From NCBI RefSeq assembly GCF_006440675.2, contig NZ_CP083951.1, positions 6,399,199-6,463,198 on the forward strand: 64,000 nucleotides of DNA, written 5' to 3'. The notes below the pieces were generated by a model that was not told the DNA's origin, did not search any database, and saw nothing but the letters and a program-made list of their open reading frames with translations. Positions 9,471 through 17,676 of the stretch are shown in pieces (within the stretch, counting starts at the first letter, position 1; every line of letters begins with the position of its first letter). This DNA is from Mesorhizobium sp. B2-8-5. Lineage in GTDB: Bacteria > Pseudomonadota > Alphaproteobacteria > Rhizobiales > Rhizobiaceae. Position numbers and translations under genes: made by a program.

Positions 9471-9511
9471 AGCGCCGCGCGCCTTTCGGCTCGCGCGGCG
9501 CTGAGGTTTTT
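9471..9511 (+). terminator. Intrinsic terminator after ppk2
   Basis: Perfect 11-base arms AGCGCCGCGCG (9471-9481) and CGCGCGGCGCT (9492-9502), a 10-base loop, then GAGGTTTTT. It ends ppk2 transcription before the convergent crotonase gene. Confidence 0.85.
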
Positions 9512-9522
9512 AAGCCAGGCGC

Positions 9523-10272
9523 TCAGGCAGCCAGGCGGGCGATCCGCTGCAGCCGCTTCAGCGTGGCGTCATCCTGAAGCGCCTGCTGGAACAGCGTGAT
9601 CTCGTGGTCGATGCGGTCGCACAAGACGTCCGTGTCGCCCTTGAGCAGGCTGCGCGTCTGCAGCAGGGCCGCCACGGGCTTCTTGGCCAGCTGTTTCGCC
9701 CTCGCCAGCGTCGCTTCCTCGGCGCTGCCTTGCATCACGATCTCGCCGACCAGGCCGAGCGCCTTGGCGTCTTCGACGCCCAGCGTGTCGCCCAGGCAAA
9801 AGAAGCGGAAGGCGCCGGCATAGCCGAGCTTCTGGGGTGCCAGGATGCTGGTCGCCGCGTCCGGCACCAGGCCGAAATCGACGAACGGCACCCTGAAGGT
9901 GCTGCCCCGGGAAGCGATCACCATGTCGCAATGGAACAGGATGGTGCAGCCGACACCGACGGCGTCGCCGTCGACGCAGGCAAGGACCGGCTTGGGGAAG
10001 GTCGCCAACATGCGGAACATGTCGGTGACGGCGGCGATCAGCTCTTGGTGCTTGGTGGCGTCGAGGAACTCCGAGAAGTCGCCGCCAAGGCAGAAGCATC
10101 CGGCAAGGCCGCGCAGCATGACGACGCGGACCTCGTCATTGACGGCTGCCTCGTGCAAGGTCCTGGCAAGGCTCGCATAGGCATGCCTGTCGAGCACCGG
10201 CCGGCCATCATGCGAGGACACGGTGACGACCAGCGTATGGCCGCGCAATTCCGGTTCGGGATGGAAACTCAT
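9523..10272 (-). CDS. Crotonase-family protein linked to luxI
   Basis: A 249-residue enoyl-CoA hydratase/isomerase superfamily protein. The oxyanion-hole segments are visible: GCFCLGGDFSEFLDATK and ACVDGDAVGVGCTILFHCDM. I do not see the paired catalytic glutamates of classical hydratases at their usual places; VPFVDFGLVPDAA occupies the second site. The start MSFHPE has GGAGG 7 bases upstream. MEAV at 10284, overlapping the luxI stop as TGATG, is an alternative. It is the last gene of luxR-luxI-crotonase, so a role in shaping or supplying the acyl chain of the signal is a reasonable inference. Confidence 0.88.
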   Translation of the reverse strand: MSFHPEPELRGHTLVVTVSSHDGRPVLDRHAYASLARTLHEAAVNDEVRVVMLRGLAGCFCLGGDFSEFLDATKHQELIAAVTDMFRMLATFPKPVLACVDGDAVGVGCTILFHCDMVIASRGSTFRVPFVDFGLVPDAATSILAPQKLGYAGAFRFFCLGDTLGVEDAKALGLVGEIVMQGSAEEATLARAKQLAKKPVAALLQTRSLLKGDTDVLCDRIDHEITLFQQALQDDATLKRLQRIARLAA

Positions 10273-10283
10273 GACCGCCTCCA

Positions 10284-10922
10284 TCACGAAGCCTGCTTGA
10301 GGCCGAGCAGACCGGGATAACCCCGGTTCAGCACCGGCAGGTGGTGGTTGCGGCGGGCCCGCACGACATCGAGCGTATGCTCGGTGAAGGTGAGCAGCGT
10401 CGCCACGACCTGCTGGTTGCCATAGGTGCGCTGGTAGCCGAGCGGCTTTGCCAGGAAGTGCAGTTGCAGCGCTCGCAGCACCCACATCGGCTCGAACTCG
10501 ATGATGACCTGATTGACGGAGCGCTTGAGGCCCCATTCGACGAAGCCAGCGATCAGTTCGGTGCCGACCGTCGAGACGCCGCGTTTGCCGTCGCGAAAAC
10601 CCGGAGCCACCGCGTAGCGGGTCAGTTCCCAGACATTCGGCCCCGAGGGAGACGGTCCCTCACAGAGATCCGACAGCACGTCCGTGAGCAGATGCGGCCG
10701 TGTGGTCGGCAGCATCCGCTGGTAGCCAGCCAGCTCGCCGTTGCGGATGACGAGGTGATGCTCGGCCTCGTCATGATCGAACTGGTCGATCTCGAGCTGG
10801 TCCGGACGATCAAGATCGGTCCATCCCATCTCCTCGACGAAGATCTTGTAGCGCAAGCGATAGACCGCCTCCCAGAGGTCGGGACGTTCCATCAATTCCT
10901 GAGTGGTAAGGGCAAAAAGCAT
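10284..10922 (-). CDS. Acyl-homoserine-lactone synthase (LuxI family)
   Basis: A 212-residue LuxI-family autoinducer synthase, joining an acyl chain from acyl-ACP (or CoA) to S-adenosylmethionine. The invariant residues fall at canonical positions: Arg24, Phe28 and Trp34 in RYKIFVEEMGW; Asp46 and Asp49 in EIDQFDHD; Arg69 in GYQRML; Glu99 and Arg102 in WELTRYA. AGGAG precedes the ATG. It lies downstream of the luxR gene with a perfect palindrome in the spacer and overlaps or abuts the crotonase gene. The signal structure cannot be read from sequence. Confidence 0.95.
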   Translation of the reverse strand: MLFALTTQELMERPDLWEAVYRLRYKIFVEEMGWTDLDRPDQLEIDQFDHDEAEHHLVIRNGELAGYQRMLPTTRPHLLTDVLSDLCEGPSPSGPNVWELTRYAVAPGFRDGKRGVSTVGTELIAGFVEWGLKRSVNQVIIEFEPMWVLRALQLHFLAKPLGYQRTYGNQQVVATLLTFTEHTLDVVRARRNHHLPVLNRGYPGLLGLKQAS

Positions 10923-11001
10923 TAGCCGTCTCCTAGGCTTAAGAGGAAGATACGGCCGTGATGTCCCTTAAAATATTGCGCGAATGCGCAGGCAAGAATT
11001 T

Positions 11002-11024
11002 CTAGGTCGGCACGGCCGACCTAG
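11002..11024. promoter_or_regulatory. Perfect palindrome upstream of luxI (candidate lux-type box)
   Basis: Ten-base arms CTAGGTCGGC and GCCGACCTAG flank ACG, centred about 91 bases upstream of the luxI start and overlapping the TAG stop of luxR. No T-run follows on the minus strand, so an operator is more likely than a terminator. The 23-base size fits LuxR-type operators, though the sequence differs from the classical lux and tra boxes. Confidence 0.55.
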
Positions 11025-11752
11025 CTAATATAGCCACGTCTAATCGCCTCCGCGACTGCCTGCACCCGGTTGGCTGCGCCCAGTTTGCTCTTGGCGTTAA
11101 GAAGATGTTTCTCGGATGTGTGTTCCGAGATGCCTAAAATTTGAGATATCTCCCATTCAGACTTGCCGACTGCGGCCCATTGCAGGCATTCCCGCTCACG
11201 CGCCGTCAATTCTATGTGATCGATGACGCTCTCGGCCTTGGTGTGCAGTTGCATGGCGCGGCCGATCGCATAGGTCGATGCGAGCGACACCATTCCGAAT
11301 TCCGCATCCGACAAGTCAACGGATTCGCCACCCAGCGAGACCATGACGATCTGGCCGTCGAGCGTGACCAGCGGAAACGCCAAGCCGTCGCGCAGCTTGA
11401 ACTCGCGGGCGTCGCCCATGACTTCGTCGCTGCTCTTGTCGATCAGGGCGTTTTTTGAAGCGTCCCGCCATTGGAACGGCGCCTGAAGCTGCTTCATGTG
11501 ACTGACGACCGGATCGTGGTCGACATAGTTGCGCGCCACATAGCGCTTCAGCCAATCGCCGGGCCAATCGCAAAGCATCACATGCTGTTTCTGCCGGCCA
11601 CGCGGCGTGCCCGGCTGCGGCACGGTTCCCGCCATCAATGCGGTCAGGCCGAAGTTCGAGGTGACGCCGAGCAGCCTCTCGCAGACCGCGGCCGCGGTGC
11701 CAGCATGCTGCAACTGGTCTATGTATTCCAGAGTTCTGTCAAACAGGCCCAT
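11021..11752 (-). CDS. LuxR-family quorum-sensing transcription factor
   Basis: A 243-residue regulator with an N-terminal autoinducer-binding domain and a C-terminal helix-turn-helix. The signal pocket motif is present as CDWPGDWLKRYVARNYVDHDPVV (the conserved W, Y, D set) and PFQWRD. The DNA-binding domain reads LTARERECLQWAAVGKSEWEISQILG, with SEKHLLNAKSKLGAANR as the recognition region. It lies directly upstream of luxI on the same strand. No Shine-Dalgarno is evident, but a possible leader hairpin is (separate entry). Confidence 0.95.
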   Translation of the reverse strand: MGLFDRTLEYIDQLQHAGTAAAVCERLLGVTSNFGLTALMAGTVPQPGTPRGRQKQHVMLCDWPGDWLKRYVARNYVDHDPVVSHMKQLQAPFQWRDASKNALIDKSSDEVMGDAREFKLRDGLAFPLVTLDGQIVMVSLGGESVDLSDAEFGMVSLASTYAIGRAMQLHTKAESVIDHIELTARERECLQWAAVGKSEWEISQILGISEHTSEKHLLNAKSKLGAANRVQAVAEAIRRGYIS

Positions 11753-11757
11753 CGCAA

Positions 11758-11804
11758 CATCTACCCCATGTTGCTTCTATTTTTCTCATTGCCGACGGTA
11801 GATG
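11758..11804 (-). promoter_or_regulatory. Candidate hairpin in the luxR leader
   Basis: On the minus strand CATCTACC (11804-11797) can pair perfectly with GGTAGATG (11765-11758), with a 31-base loop. The second arm ends 5 bases before the luxR ATG, in the place of the ribosome site. It could instead be a long-spaced operator. The stem is only 8 pairs. Confidence 0.35.
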
Positions 11805-12001
11805 CCCGAACACCCCTTCGCCATCAACCTCGGGTCGCAATTGCCTCAGCAAAGCCGGTAGCTTCCCCCTTCCGGCACGCAGGTCACTTGCAAACACGCC
11901 GAATCATACGCTTAATTCGGCCGCCTGAAATCAAAAACCGTTGTGCCTGCCCCATTTTCATACGAAAAGCCGAGGAACGGGGACAGGCGCGGAGCCATAT
12001 C

Positions 12002-12853
12002 GTGATCTTGCGGTGGATATTTCTGGCCCTGATGTCGCTGGTGGGCGGCGCGTTGCCTCTCGCCGATGCGACTCAGGCGGCGGAGCCGCAGGTGCCGGTG
12101 CTGTGGGACGCCAAGGAGCGGCTGCCGAAACCCGACCTCTCCGCGCTGCCGCGGCTCAGATTCCTCACCACCACCGATTTTCCGCCCTTCAACTTCCTCG
12201 ATGGCGCTGGCCGGCTGTCGGGTTTCCACATCGATCTGGCGCGGGCGATCTGCGCGGAACTGGACGTCGTCGAGAAATGCCAGGTCCAGGCCTTGCCGTG
12301 GAACGAACTGGAGGGCGCTCTCCAGAAAGGCGAAGGCGAGGCGATCATCGCCGGCATCGCCGCGACGCCGGAGAGCCGTGAGAAATACGCCTTCTCGCGC
12401 TCCTACATGCAGTTCCCGGCCCGCTTCATCATGCCGAAGGCAAAGGCCTTCGCCGAGCCGATCCTCGACAAATTGCGCAGCAAGCGGGTCGGCGTCGTCG
12501 CCGGCTCGGCGCATGAGAAGATGCTGCGCGATTACTTCAACACCGTCCAGGTGGTGACCTTCGACACGCCGGAAGACCTTTATACCGACCTCAAGGCCGG
12601 CAAGATCGACGCCGCCTTCGGTGACGGCATGCGCTTCGCCTTCTGGCTGGGCGGTTCGGACGCCGCCGGCTGCTGCCGCTTCGCCGGCGGTCCGTATCTG
12701 GCGCCGGAATATCTGGGCTCGGGCATGGCGATCGCCACCCGCAAGAGCGACACCGCGCTTGCCGCCGCCTTCGACTATGCGTTGCAGGAGATCTCGATCA
12801 AAGGCAGCTTCGCCGAGTTCTACCTGCGCTATTTTCCTGTCAGCTTCTTTTAG
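12002..12853 (+). CDS. ABC-transporter solute-binding protein, family 3
   Basis: A 283-residue periplasmic amino-acid-type binding protein. The GTG start at 12002 has GGAG upstream and gives a proper signal peptide, VILRWIFLALMSLVGGALPL, with cleavage near ADATQAAEP. The SBP3 signatures are LRFLTTTDFPPFNFLDGAGRLSGFHIDLARAIC and GEAIIAGIAATPESREKYAFS, then the KAGKIDAAFGDG hinge. No permease or ATPase gene lies nearby, so it is an orphan, possibly feeding a signalling pathway. It diverges from luxR. Confidence 0.88.
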   Translation: MILRWIFLALMSLVGGALPLADATQAAEPQVPVLWDAKERLPKPDLSALPRLRFLTTTDFPPFNFLDGAGRLSGFHIDLARAICAELDVVEKCQVQALPWNELEGALQKGEGEAIIAGIAATPESREKYAFSRSYMQFPARFIMPKAKAFAEPILDKLRSKRVGVVAGSAHEKMLRDYFNTVQVVTFDTPEDLYTDLKAGKIDAAFGDGMRFAFWLGGSDAAGCCRFAGGPYLAPEYLGSGMAIATRKSDTALAAAFDYALQEISIKGSFAEFYLRYFPVSFF

Positions 12854-12864
12854 GTCTGCAGCCT

Positions 12865-13278
12865 TCAGGTGAGCGTGCGCAGGCGGGCTTTCGCCGCACG
12901 CGCGATCGCGGCGACGGTCAGCGTGTCGAGGTCGAGCTTGAGGCGGATGAGCTGCAGCACCCTGACTTCCTCCATACGCATTTCGAGATCGACGGCGGCT
13001 ACTTCAAAGGCAGCGGCATAAGCAGTGTCGCGCAGCCGCTCGGGTAGCGCTTCGGAGACGCGCGCCAGCACGCCTTCCAGCCCGTCCTTGTCGTGCAGCG
13101 CCTTCTGGCAGGCCTGCGCCACCGCAATTAGCCTGTCCTGGTTGAAATCGACGAAGACCGGCCAGGAGCGGACGACATCGCCGATCCGCGCCAGCTCGAC
13201 ATCCGTCATGTCGCGATCGGAAGCCGACGTGATGACCATCAGGTGGATCAGGGCTTCGTGCGGCGTCAGCAAAGGCAT
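12865..13278 (-). CDS. TerB-family protein
   Basis: A 137-residue all-helical TerB-like protein. It shows the family's acidic metal-site motif: ALIHLMVITSASDRDMTDVELARIGDVV at residues 9-36, and AFEVAAVDLEMRMEEVRVLQLIRLKL near 88-115. TerB-like domains occur with tellurite and stress systems, but single copies like this have no assigned function. AAGGAG lies upstream of the start. It converges on the solute-binding gene with 11 bases between. Confidence 0.85.
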   Translation of the reverse strand: MPLLTPHEALIHLMVITSASDRDMTDVELARIGDVVRSWPVFVDFNQDRLIAVAQACQKALHDKDGLEGVLARVSEALPERLRDTAYAAAFEVAAVDLEMRMEEVRVLQLIRLKLDLDTLTVAAIARAAKARLRTLT

Positions 13279-13433
13279 TCAAAACTCCTTGAAGGTGAGG
13301 CTCGAACGTAGGAGCGCGATTGTGGCGCCGCAAGGAAAACCGCCGCAAATCGTTGACGCTCCGATCTCGCGCGCCTAGAGACCGGTCGACAAACCTTATC
13401 CGCCGCACAGACGGCCATGACTGGAACTTTGAC

Positions 13434-15083
13434 ATGACGGGATCAAACATCATCGATCTCAATCCCGAGATGCTTGCCGCGGCGGCCGAGAGCAAGGCCT
13501 GGCCGTTCGAGGAAGCCAAGAAGATCATCGCCCGCTACAAGGGCAAGGATTTTCCCGAAACCGTGCTGTTCGAGACCGGCTACGGCCCGTCCGGCCTGCC
13601 GCATATCGGCACCTTCGGCGAGGTGGCGCGCACGACCATGGTGCGCCACGCCTTCCGCGTGCTGACGCAGGACAAGGTCAAGACCAAGCTTCTATGCTTC
13701 TCCGACGACATGGACGGCATGCGCAAGATCCCGGAGAACGTGCCGGACCGCGCGGCGCTGGAACCCTACCTGCATATGCCGCTGACCTCGGTGCCCAATC
13801 CGTTCGGCGGCGACTATGCGAGCTTCGCCGACCACAACAACGCGATGCTGTGCCGTTTCCTCGATACCTTCGGCTTCGATTACGAATTCGCCAGCGCGAC
13901 GCAGTATTACAAGGCCGGCCGCTTCGACGAGGTGCTGCTGCGCGCCGCGGAGCGCTATGACGAGATCATGGGCGTGATGCTGCCGACGCTCGGGCCGGAG
14001 CGCCAGGCGACCTACAGCCCGTTCCTGCCGATCTCGCCGAAGAGCGGCCGCGTGCTCTACGTGCCGATGATAAATGTCGACGCCAAGGCCGGCACCGTCA
14101 CCTTCGACGACGAAGGCACGGAGACGACGCTGCCGGTCACCGGCGGCCATGTGAAGCTGCAGTGGAAGCCGGATTTCGGCATGCGCTGGGCGGCGCTCGG
14201 CGTCGACTTCGAGATGTTCGGCAAGGACCACCAGACCAACGCCGGGATCTACGACCGCATCTGCAACATCCTCGGGGGCCGCGCGCCGGAGCATTTCGTC
14301 TACGAGCTGTTCCTCGACGAGGAAGGCCAGAAGATCTCGAAGTCGAAGGGCAATGGGCTCACCATCGACGAATGGCTGACCTACGCGCCGACCGAGAGCC
14401 TCGGCCTCTATATGTACCAGCGGCCGCGGCAGGCGAAGAAGCTCTATTTCGACGTCATCCCGAAGGCGGTGGACGAGTATTACGCTTTCCTTGGCGCGTA
14501 TCCGCGCCAGGACTGGAAGGAGCGGCTCGGCAATCCTGTATGGCACATGCATGACGGCAACCCGCCGGCAATCGACCTGCCGGTACCGTTCGCGCTGCTG
14601 CTCAACCTGGTGAGCGCCTCCAACGCGCATGACAAGGCTGTGCTGTGGGGCTTCATCTCGCGGCACGCGCCGGGCGTGACGCCGAAGACGCATCCGGAAC
14701 TCGACCGGCTGACCGGCTACGCGATCCGCTATTTCGACGACTTCGTGAAGCCGACCAAGGTCTACCGTGCCGCCGACGAGATGGAGCGCGAGGCGCTGGC
14801 CAAGCTTTCCGACGCGCTCGGCGCGCTGCCGCAGGGCGCCGACGGCGAGGCGATCCAGAACGCGGCGCTCAACGTCGCGCGCAAGATCGACCGCTACCAG
14901 GACCATTCCAAGCAGAGCCCTGAGGGCGGACCAGGCGTGTCGGTCGCCTTCTTCCAGATGATCTACCAGGTGCTGATCGGCCAGGAGCGCGGGCCGCGCT
15001 TCGGTTCGTTCGCGGCGCTTTACGGCATCGCCGAGACACGCGCGCTCATTGAGCGGGCGCTGGCTGGTCAGTTGGCGGCGTAA
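13434..15083 (+). CDS. lysK: Lysyl-tRNA synthetase, class I
   Basis: A 549-residue class I LysRS, the archaeal-type enzyme that replaces class II LysRS in many alphaproteobacteria. The HIGH-like motif is in [17 protein letters not shown] (near residue 50) and the KMSKS-like loop in [15 protein letters not shown] (near 304). The start [14 protein letters not shown] has no clear ribosome site; longer in-frame starts look non-conserved. The last 38 bases overlap the 3' end of the convergent nuclease-like gene. Confidence 0.96.
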   Translation: MTGSNIIDLNPEMLAAAAESKAWPFEEAKKIIARYKGKDFPETVLFETGYGPSGLPHIGTFGEVARTTMVRHAFRVLTQDKVKTKLLCFSDDMDGMRKIPENVPDRAALEPYLHMPLTSVPNPFGGDYASFADHNNAMLCRFLDTFGFDYEFASATQYYKAGRFDEVLLRAAERYDEIMGVMLPTLGPERQATYSPFLPISPKSGRVLYVPMINVDAKAGTVTFDDEGTETTLPVTGGHVKLQWKPDFGMRWAALGVDFEMFGKDHQTNAGIYDRICNILGGRAPEHFVYELFLDEEGQKISKSKGNGLTIDEWLTYAPTESLGLYMYQRPRQAKKLYFDVIPKAVDEYYAFLGAYPRQDWKERLGNPVWHMHDGNPPAIDLPVPFALLLNLVSASNAHDKAVLWGFISRHAPGVTPKTHPELDRLTGYAIRYFDDFVKPTKVYRAADEMEREALAKLSDALGALPQGADGEAIQNAALNVARKIDRYQDHSKQSPEGGPGVSVAFFQMIYQVLIGQERGPRFGSFAALYGIAETRALIERALAGQLAA

Positions 15084-15903
15084 CGTCGCCGCCATCGGCC
15101 GGCAGGATCGAATCCGGCGCAACCGGCGCCGGATCTGACGCGGCCGGCAGCGCCGGCAGACCGTCAAGCTTAGGCACCGAGCCGAAAATACCCTTCCTGG
15201 CCGTGCGGGCCTTGTTCTCGGCCTCGACATAGGGACCGCCTTGCGCGGCGCGTGCCCAGCCATTCTCGACCAGCCACTGGCCGACGTCCTGATTGCCGAT
15301 ATGGCATTCGGCGGAAATGGTGTCGCGGCCGCCCTCGGGCGGCACGGTGCAGGCGACCGCCCGGCCACGCAGGAAAGCGCGGAAGGCTGTCCTGGCGCGC
15401 GCGCCGCAGGCCCAGCTCTTGCCCTCGTCGGCGCAGGTTTCGTCCGCCTTGACGACATCCACGCCGGACACTGCGACCGCATAGCCCTTCGACTCGATCA
15501 GCCCGGCGGCGATGGCGACCGGCTGGAACAATTTCGTGCCGTTCCAGTCGCCTGGCATCTTCGTTTTGGGCGGCTTGGGCGGCCCGGCCAGCGCCAGATC
15601 GCTGAGCGGCGCGCGCGGTTCCACCCGTTCGAGTTCGTTGTCCGAAAGAGCGGGCGGCGCCACCACTTCGGGATCGATGGCCCTCGAATGAACCGGTGGC
15701 TGCGGAGTGGCAGGCGCGGGAATGGCCGAGGTCGCCGGCTCGTCCGGCGGCGTCTCAGTGCCTGGATCTGCAAGCGCGTCCGGATCGATCTGATCCACCG
15801 CGATCGTGCTCTCATGGCCTTTGATTGCGCGCCCGCCGGTCACGACGAGCGCCGCCATGACCGGAAGCGCCAGAACCGCCAGGGCTGTTTGAAGAAGCCG
15901 CAC
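15046..15903 (-). CDS. Thermonuclease-like (SNase-fold) membrane-anchored protein
   Basis: About 285 residues. A GTG start at 15903, 12 bases after the stop of the S24 repressor gene, gives a signal anchor ([19 protein letters not shown]). A long Pro/Ala-rich linker (residues ~35-105) follows, then an SNase-like domain with [36 protein letters not shown] and [17 protein letters not shown]. The classical catalytic Arg/Glu set is not fully recognisable, so activity is uncertain. It is probably co-transcribed with the repressor. The 3' end overlaps lysK on the other strand. Confidence 0.75.
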   Translation of the reverse strand: MRLLQTALAVLALPVMAALVVTGGRAIKGHESTIAVDQIDPDALADPGTETPPDEPATSAIPAPATPQPPVHSRAIDPEVVAPPALSDNELERVEPRAPLSDLALAGPPKPPKTKMPGDWNGTKLFQPVAIAAGLIESKGYAVAVSGVDVVKADETCADEGKSWACGARARTAFRAFLRGRAVACTVPPEGGRDTISAECHIGNQDVGQWLVENGWARAAQGGPYVEAENKARTARKGIFGSVPKLDGLPALPAASDPAPVAPDSILPADGGDVTPPTDQPAPAQ

Positions 15904-15914
15904 CGGTCCGGGAC

Positions 15915-16556
15915 CTACTGGCTCGCCCAAATGATGCGCGCCACCCATTCGATATCGCGCGCCGGGATGTCACGGTCCGGGTGGGCGGGGTTCAGCGAAA
16001 CCAGCACGATCGATTTCACCGTTTGCCGATCGAGCACCTTGGCCATCACCTCGCCGGCGGTGGTCTTGACCACGACACGATCGCCCTTGCGCGTCGGCGC
16101 GCCCGGTTCGACGATCAGCACGTCGCCGTTGCGGTAGAGCGGCAGCATGGAATCGCCCTGCACCTGCAGCGCGTAGGACGTCTCGGTCGCCCGCGCCGGA
16201 AGCTCGACCAGATCCCAGCCCTGCCCCGCCGGATAGCCGGCATCGTCGAAGAAGCCCCCCGCGCCGGCCTGGGCGAAGCCGAGCAACGGAACCGCGCTGC
16301 GATGTTGGGCGACGGAAGCCCCGCCGCGTCCTTCGACCAGTCCGGTGAATTCCTCCAGCGAAGCGCCGGTGGCCTCGATGATCTTGGCCAGCGATTCGGT
16401 CGAGGGCCAGCGCGGCCGGCCGTCGGAGGACAGACGCTTCGACTTGTTGAAGGCCGTCGAATCGAGGCCCGCACGCCGGGCAAGGCCGGAAGCCGAAAGC
16501 GAATAGCGCTCGGCGAGAGCGTCGATTGCGGCCCATACGCGGTCGTGTGAGAGCAC
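15915..16556 (-). CDS. LexA-like repressor, HTH plus S24 peptidase domain
   Basis: A 213-residue regulator. An N-terminal helix-turn-helix (SASGLARRAGLDSTAFNKSKR) is followed by a linker and a C-terminal S24 domain with the catalytic serine in LQVQGDSMLPLYRNGDVLIVE and the lysine in GEVMAKVLD. It resembles phage-type repressors, yet no prophage genes surround it. I recall homologues with this neighbourhood in other rhizobia. The self-cleavage Ala-Gly site may be AQAGAGG around residue 96. Targets are unknown. Confidence 0.88.
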   Translation of the reverse strand: MLSHDRVWAAIDALAERYSLSASGLARRAGLDSTAFNKSKRLSSDGRPRWPSTESLAKIIEATGASLEEFTGLVEGRGGASVAQHRSAVPLLGFAQAGAGGFFDDAGYPAGQGWDLVELPARATETSYALQVQGDSMLPLYRNGDVLIVEPGAPTRKGDRVVVKTTAGEVMAKVLDRQTVKSIVLVSLNPAHPDRDIPARDIEWVARIIWASQ

Positions 16557-16680
16557 GCGCGCTCTCCTTCAGAACAGGAAAAAATGCCTCAAGCCTGTCT
16601 AGCGCGCGACCACACCATTGTCCATCGGCGTGGCCGATGGACATCGAGAAATCTGCGTGGCTTTCGCGTCCTTACGCGAC

Positions 16681-16983
16681 CTATCCGATCCCGGCCAAAG
16701 CCTTGGGCAGGCCCTTCTTGAGTTCCTCCGCATTCATGACCGGCACGAAATCCACGGCGGCATTGAAAGCCAGGAAGAACCGCTCGCCGAAATGAGGCAT
16801 GTCGGAACTGTCCTTTATATCGACGAACAGGTAAGCCGTTCGTTGACCTTTTTCGGCGGTGAAATAGGCGGCCTCCGGCTTAAGGTCCGACAGGGTATGT
16901 TCGATGAACTTCGCCATGCTGCCGTCCTTGAGTGCCTTGTTGCCTTCGACGGTCGGAACGGAAATTCTCAACATCATGCGCAT
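16681..16983 (-). CDS. Conserved small protein of unknown function
   Basis: A 100-residue cytoplasmic protein from the start MRMMLRISVPTVEGN, which has GGGAG about 9 bases upstream (a longer start at 17004 is possible). The segment LKPEAAYFTAEKGQRTAYLFVDIKDSSDMP followed by FNAAVDFVPVMNAEELKKGL resembles a small ferredoxin-like-fold family found in many soil bacteria. I do not recognise a function. The AT-rich palindrome just upstream suggests its own regulated promoter. Confidence 0.75.
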   Translation of the reverse strand: MRMMLRISVPTVEGNKALKDGSMAKFIEHTLSDLKPEAAYFTAEKGQRTAYLFVDIKDSSDMPHFGERFFLAFNAAVDFVPVMNAEELKKGLPKALAGIG

Positions 16984-17005
16984 GATGATCGCTCCCGTGG
17001 TCAAC

Positions 17006-17024
17006 AGTTTTATTAGATAAAACT
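17006..17024. promoter_or_regulatory. AT-rich palindrome upstream of the small conserved gene
   Basis: Eight-base arms AGTTTTAT and ATAAAACT flank TAG, inside the most AT-rich stretch of the neighbourhood (17003-17036). It sits 22 bases before the start of the small gene, so it could be an operator overlapping its promoter. Confidence 0.4.
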
Positions 17025-17131
17025 AATATATCATCCAAATCCTTCGCCAAAAAGCCGACGACGCCCGCGCCTCTAAAATGTGATCCAAGCCGTTGTTGAC
17101 CCGGCAAGTCGGACTGACCACTTCAGCGCGA

Positions 17132-17663
17132 TCAGGCGGCCTTGGCCTGTTCGCGCAAATTCCGGTGCGAAAGCATGAAGGCCCGCTCGGCTTCGGTCGG
17201 CGGGCGTGGACTGGCGGCGTGGCCGAGCGCCGCGACGACCTCGTCGATGTCGAGGAAGCGGCGGCCGCCGCGGTCATAGACGCCGCCGGTGGTCAGGATC
17301 AGAGCCGCCGTCGAGGACGAAACGATGCCTGCCGATGACGGAGGTGCCTTCCCAGGTCTCGATCGACGAGACCACCTCGAAGCGGCGCCACAGCTTGATC
17401 TCGCGTACATAGGACACCTGCAGCCCGCCGATCATCGGCGCCCAGCCATTCTTGCGTGCAAGCGCGATAAGGCCGACGCGCAGGAAGATATCGATGCGAC
17501 CGAGATCGGCCAGCATCATATAGCGGGCATTGTTCAGATGCAGGTTGAAATCGATGTCGATCGGCAGGCAGCGGAAGGCCAGCCGGCTTTCGTCGCCGAC
17601 CCTGTAGGGGCCACGGCTCGACGCCGTGGCCATGGTGCGGGCCATTCGCGCCCAGACATACAT
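17132..17663 (-). pseudogene. Thioesterase-family gene broken by a frameshift
   Basis: A hot-dog-fold acyl-CoA thioesterase-like protein read in two frames. The first part starts MYVWARMARTM, contains DIDFNLHLNNARYMMLADLGRIDI and runs to GRHRFVLDG near 17310. The second part continues in another frame as TAALILTTGGVYDRGGRRFLDIDEVV and ends EQAKAA at 17132. Together they make one protein of about 177 residues. The break lies in the GC-rich run around 17305-17315. It starts 14 bases after the hydratase/dehydrogenase stop, as the last gene of the beta-oxidation operon. A real pseudogene and a sequencing error are both possible. Confidence 0.78.
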
Positions 17664-17676
17664 CCCGGCTTCGTTG

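Noticed and set aside
11002..11024. Intrinsic terminator of luxR
   Set aside because: The hairpin is perfect but is followed by AAATTCTT on the minus strand rather than a T-run.
15915..16556. Prophage remnant marked by the LexA/S24-type repressor
   Set aside because: No integrase, structural or lysis genes nearby, and neighbours are core genes.
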